Assembly: GCA_002335115.1 (NCBI GenBank)
Contig: DDCR01000183.1
Location: forward strand, 1 to 18,206
DNA length: 18,206 bases
Direction of reading: 5' to 3'
Source: Oceanospirillaceae bacterium UBA2001
GTDB lineage: Bacteria > Pseudomonadota > Gammaproteobacteria > Pseudomonadales > Balneatricaceae
The translations under genes and the position numbers were made by a program. Below the pieces are notes generated by a model. That model saw only the letters and a program-made list of their open reading frames with translations, did no database searches and was not told where the DNA came from. The stretch's first letter is position 1; each line of letters begins with the position of its first letter. Shown in pieces: positions 15,403 through 18,206 of this stretch.

Positions 15403-16971
15403 TTAAGCTCCCGTTGCTCGGTCAGTCTGCTCATGGGACCCCGCCATCATCAGACCTATTTGTTCGCGCGAAAGGTCTTCTGCTGCATAGGTAGATGACA
15501 GTTGCCCCCGAGACATTACGGCAATGCTATCGGCCAATTCAAAAATTTCATCAAGGTCTTGGCTAATAATCAAAATGGCACTACCTTGACGAGATAAATC
15601 AATGACAGCTTGGCGAATAAGGGCTGCTGCACCCGCATCCACCCCCCAAGTGGGCTGGTTAATCACTAAAACTTGGGGTTTTCGATTCAGTTCACGCCCA
15701 ACCACAAACTTCTGTAGATTACCCCCAGACAAAGAGCCTGCAGTCGCGTCTTGAGTCGACTTTCGCACGTCATACTCAGCACTGATGGTCTCATTCAATT
15801 GGCTTAACTGATGCCGATCGATGCCCAACCAGCCAAGATTTAATGAGGATTCAGTGTCATTACAAGCATGACGAGAAAGTAAAATATTTTCTGTTAAGCT
15901 TAAGTGCTCTACGGCACCATGTCCCATCCGTTCCTCAGCCACGAAAGCCGCTCCCAGTCGACGCCTTTGATTAATATTGAGGCCGTCGCACACGTGTCCT
16001 AACAAGGCAATATAATCTTGACTTGGGTTACATTCTTCACCTGAAATGACACTAAATAATTCACTTTGACCATTGCCTGCAACACCAGCAATGGCGAGTA
16101 TTTCACCACTTTTAACCTCTAGGCTGACATTAACAAGATCAACCCCAAAAGGTGTAGAGGCGACTTGTTTGAGATGAGACAGTGACAATAAAACATCACC
16201 CATTTGACCATTGGCATCACGGCTAACTTGATGCACACTCGCCCCTACCATCAATTGGGCCAGTGTAGCCGCAGTTTCCACTTGGGGATCAACTTGTGCA
16301 ACCAGTTTTCCATGACGCAAAATAGTTGCATCGTGACAAATTTGTTTAACTTCCTCCAATCGGTGGGAGATGTACAGCACCGCACATCCTTCTTTAACCA
16401 AACGACGTAAGGTTGAAAATAAACCTTGGGCCTCTTGTGGGGTCAGTACCGCGGTCGGCTCATCCATAATTAATAATTTAGGTTGTTGCAACAAACAACG
16501 CACAATTTCAATACGTTGCCGTTCACCGACAGACAAGTCAGCAACTAAAGCATCGGGGTTGAGAGGCAGGCCATAGTCTTGTGACAAATTAGCTATGCGT
16601 TGACTCAAATCACCTTGTCGCAGAGATTGAGGCAGAGCAAGGCTTATATTTTCTGCCACAGTGAGGGCTTCGAACAACGAAAAGTGTTGGAATACCATGC
16701 CAATGCCCAACTCTCTAGCATGAGCAGGGCTTGCAATCGAGACTGGTTTCCCTTGCCAATAAACACGACCTGCTGTGGGCTGCAAAGCGCCATACATCAT
16801 CTTTACTAAAGTCGACTTTCCAGCTCCATTTTCACCTAACAAAGCATGAACTTTGCCTGTTTCTATGGCTAGGTTGACCGTATCATTGGCATAAAAATCG
16901 CCAAATTTTTTACTAATATCTTTAACCTGTAACAACACTGGTCGTGCATTATTATTCGACTTATTGAGCAT
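15403..16971 (-). CDS. ABC transporter ATP-binding protein, tandem-domain, BMP/nucleoside type
   Basis: A cytoplasmic ATPase with two nucleotide-binding domains in one chain of 522 residues, as in NupO/YufO and the sugar transporter RbsA. The first domain is canonical: Walker A GENGAGKST (about 47-55), signature LSVGERQRIEI, and Walker B LLIMDEPTAVLTP. The second is degenerate: its Walker A position reads GVAGNGQSEL, the signature LSGGNLQKFVVGREL is good, but Walker B reads VLVINQPTWGVDAG, with Gln in place of the catalytic Glu. This asymmetry is typical of the family, where probably one site hydrolyses ATP. It is the first gene of the operon, with the ATG at 16971 and only a weak GGGG-type ribosome-binding site. 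The following permease starts one base after its stop. Confidence 0.93.
   Translation of the reverse strand: MLNKSNNNARPVLLQVKDISKKFGDFYANDTVNLAIETGKVHALLGENGAGKSTLVKMMYGALQPTAGRVYWQGKPVSIASPAHARELGIGMVFQHFSLFEALTVAENISLALPQSLRQGDLSQRIANLSQDYGLPLNPDALVADLSVGERQRIEIVRCLLQQPKLLIMDEPTAVLTPQEAQGLFSTLRRLVKEGCAVLYISHRLEEVKQICHDATILRHGKLVAQVDPQVETAATLAQLMVGASVHQVSRDANGQMGDVLLSLSHLKQVASTPFGVDLVNVSLEVKSGEILAIAGVAGNGQSELFSVISGEECNPSQDYIALLGHVCDGLNINQRRRLGAAFVAEERMGHGAVEHLSLTENILLSRHACNDTESSLNLGWLGIDRHQLSQLNETISAEYDVRKSTQDATAGSLSGGNLQKFVVGRELNRKPQVLVINQPTWGVDAGAAALIRQAVIDLSRQGSAILIISQDLDEIFELADSIAVMSRGQLSSTYAAEDLSREQIGLMMAGSHEQTDRATGA
15408..15412 (-). promoter_or_regulatory. Ribosome-binding site deciding the start of the first permease
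   Basis: GGGAG on the minus strand within the last codons of the ATPase gene, followed by CTTAAC and the ATG at 15401. It supports the start after the ATPase stop rather than the overlapping upstream ATG at 15434. Confidence 0.65.
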
Positions 16972-17004
16972 GAAACCCCAGCACTTAAAGTAAAACTAAA
17001 AACC

Positions 17005-17032
17005 ATTATAACGATATAAAGTTTGGCGTCAA
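17005..17032 (-). promoter_or_regulatory. Sigma70-type promoter of the BMP transporter operon
   Basis: On the minus strand TTGACG (17032-17027), a 16-base spacer and a perfect TATAAT (17010-17005). Transcription would start near 16998, leaving a leader of about 27 bases before the ATG at 16971, which is too short for a purine riboswitch. No clear operator palindrome is visible around it. Confidence 0.65.
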
Positions 17033-17087
17033 AAAAACTGACTAGTAAGACAGCTTTTCAAACTTATGAGTGATCATCGATACCTTT

Positions 17088-18206
17088 TTAAACACTATAA
17101 ACTTCAAAATCTTTGAAGTAATCATGTTCACTCAATTCTGCTGGCGCAACAACAGCCTCTGAGGGTTGCTTGTCTTTTAAATAGGTTGCTGCCACATTTT
17201 TTAAAGATTCTAATGTCACGGCTAACAGAGCTAGTCTAAAAGCTTGGCGAACATCAGCATGGCGACCATGCAGTTGGTTTTGGTAGGCCTGTAGCGCTTC
17301 TCCAGCAGGCGATCCTGGTTTATCAAGACTTCCAATAACCCCAAGCACAGCCTCTTCAAGATGCTGTGGGAGCAATTGGTTGGATAGCACCCAGTCCACA
17401 GAAGCACTAAAATCATTAAAGGTCTCTTCACTGCGTGGGTCACGGTAGGAATAAAAGCGGAAACAAGCATTATTATTATCCTGTCCTGCTCCCCCACCAT
17501 ATGCGCCACCTTGTTCACGCACGGCACGATGAAGATAACCATTACGCAGCACCTCACCCAGCACTACGAGAGAAGCGGCATCTGGATGGGCACTCGATAC
17601 CGTAGGGAAAGACCGAGCGCAATAATTAACTTGCGTATTAGTGGTCCATAACTGCTGAATAGGTTGATAATTAGCTTGGGTATGAGCTTTATTAAAGGCC
17701 CATTGCACATCCCCTTTTAATGCCCCCACTTGCTCAGAAAACGCTGAAGTAAACGTAGATTCAATGTGCGATTGGTGTAGCTTTTCACCTACACTTGCCA
17801 ATTGCAATGGCTGTTTGCCTAGCTGTTCTTGAAGTGCTGTCAGTTGTTGGCACAAGTCTGACAAACATTTTTCATCCTTTAGGCTATCATCAAGTTGTTG
17901 CAGCCAGATCAGTCCTTGCAGACCGCTTACATTAAATGCAAGGTTTGCACCGGCGCTCATATTCCGACTGGCCGCTCCCAGTGCAAAACTATGCCCAGAT
18001 TGCCCCACACTTTGTTGGCGGCGTGAACGAAGTTGTCCCACCAGTTCTTTCACTCGCTGTTTTTCATCAAAGCGTACCGATAATAAAGTGTCCTTTAACA
18101 AATCGACAATGGCTGTTTGTTGGCTGACTAAGCCTTTGGTACTGAGTACAAAATAAGCTTTTAGTTGATCAGCATTAGTGGCTTGTCCACGGTATGAAAG
18201 ATATGC
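17088..18206 (-). CDS. M16C (PreP/Cym1-like) zinc metallopeptidase, C-terminal part
   Basis: The last 372 codons of an insulinase-superfamily protein whose N-terminus lies beyond the right edge. The frame stays open to 18206; the in-frame TTG at 18101 is internal, since the residues before it (AYLSYRGQATNADQLKAYFV) are normal family sequence. The landmark REQGGAYGGGAG with the following RFYSYRDPRSEETFNDF is characteristic of the presequence protease branch (M16C), whose members are about 950-1000 residues and degrade peptides inside a closed chamber. The zinc motif HxxEH is expected in the missing N-terminal domain. Other landmarks are GYLHRAVREQ and LEEAVLGVIGSLDKPGSPAGEA. The gene ends 116 bases before the transporter operon on the same strand; that operon has its own promoter, so a functional link is not implied. 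Confidence 0.88.
   Translation of the reverse strand, partial: AYLSYRGQATNADQLKAYFVLSTKGLVSQQTAIVDLLKDTLLSVRFDEKQRVKELVGQLRSRRQQSVGQSGHSFALGAASRNMSAGANLAFNVSGLQGLIWLQQLDDSLKDEKCLSDLCQQLTALQEQLGKQPLQLASVGEKLHQSHIESTFTSAFSEQVGALKGDVQWAFNKAHTQANYQPIQQLWTTNTQVNYCARSFPTVSSAHPDAASLVVLGEVLRNGYLHRAVREQGGAYGGGAGQDNNNACFRFYSYRDPRSEETFNDFSASVDWVLSNQLLPQHLEEAVLGVIGSLDKPGSPAGEALQAYQNQLHGRHADVRQAFRLALLAVTLESLKNVAATYLKDKQPSEAVVAPAELSEHDYFKDFEVYSV

Noticed and set aside
17020..17035. Possible PurR-type half site (GACGCCAAAC) near the transporter promoter
   Set aside because: Only one imperfect half is present, with an extra base and no inverted partner, so it cannot support purine-repressor control.
17033..17062. 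Weak stem with T run after the M16C gene (minus strand CTGTCT / AGTCAG then TTTTTTT)
   Set aside because: The stem is about six bases with a central mismatch and low stability, so I do not call it a terminator, though it lies in a plausible place.
1..18206. Mobile element, defence island or CRISPR array
   Set aside because: No transposase, integrase, phage or restriction gene, no terminal inverted repeats, and no regularly spaced long repeats. The only array is the short 17-bp tandem repeat, which has no spacers.

Overview
The window looks like ordinary core chromosome from a gammaproteobacterium, probably a marine Oceanospirillales/Alteromonadales-type organism. I infer this from the E. coli-like length and motifs of SelU, SelD, TmcA, SohB, DnaQ, RnhA, YafS, GloB and MltD, from the gloB / yafS-rnhA-dnaQ / mltD gene neighbourhood shared by many gammaproteobacteria, and from a base composition that looks mid-40s %GC by eye. 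The species cannot be named from sequence alone. There is no insertion sequence, phage gene, CRISPR array, rRNA or complete tRNA, and coding density is high: no gene-free stretch exceeds about 255 bases.

Layout. Positions 1-6583 are all on the minus strand. In transcription order they hold sohB (membrane S49 peptidase), a maleate isomerase/Asp-Glu racemase-like enzyme translated just behind it, tmcA (tRNA-Met wobble cytidine acetylation), selD and selU (selenophosphate synthesis and its use for tRNA 2-selenouridine), and the start of frmA/adhC (glutathione-dependent formaldehyde dehydrogenase), which runs off the left edge. A divergent intergenic region at 6584-6758 carries a well-formed promoter overlapped by a perfect 16-bp palindrome. 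It drives a small SCP2 sterol-carrier-domain gene on the plus strand. Between that gene and dnaQ lies a 254-bp non-coding gap with a degenerate 17-bp tandem repeat. On the minus strand yafS (methyltransferase-like), rnhA and dnaQ form a tight run. Divergently from them, gloB (glyoxalase II) and mltD (lytic transglycosylase lipoprotein with three LysM repeats) run on the plus strand to a strong bidirectional terminator.

From 12230 to 16971 the minus strand holds a four-gene ABC uptake operon of the BMP/nucleoside type: ATPase, permease, permease, periplasmic binding protein. The first three genes are translationally coupled and the binding protein comes last. Its sigma70-type promoter lies at 17005-17032. 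Upstream, the C-terminal part of an M16C (PreP-like) metallopeptidase runs off the right edge.

How the genes work together: TmcA, SelD and SelU all serve wobble-base modification of tRNA. FrmA and GloB are both glutathione-dependent detoxification enzymes but sit far apart. DnaQ and RnhA serve DNA replication and fidelity. The BMP transporter probably imports nucleosides or a related small molecule. I found no convincing new multigene system. The items most worth a second look are the PsrA-like operator in front of the SCP2 gene, the 17-bp repeat block, the unassigned racemase-family enzyme between sohB and tmcA, and the high share of TTG starts.
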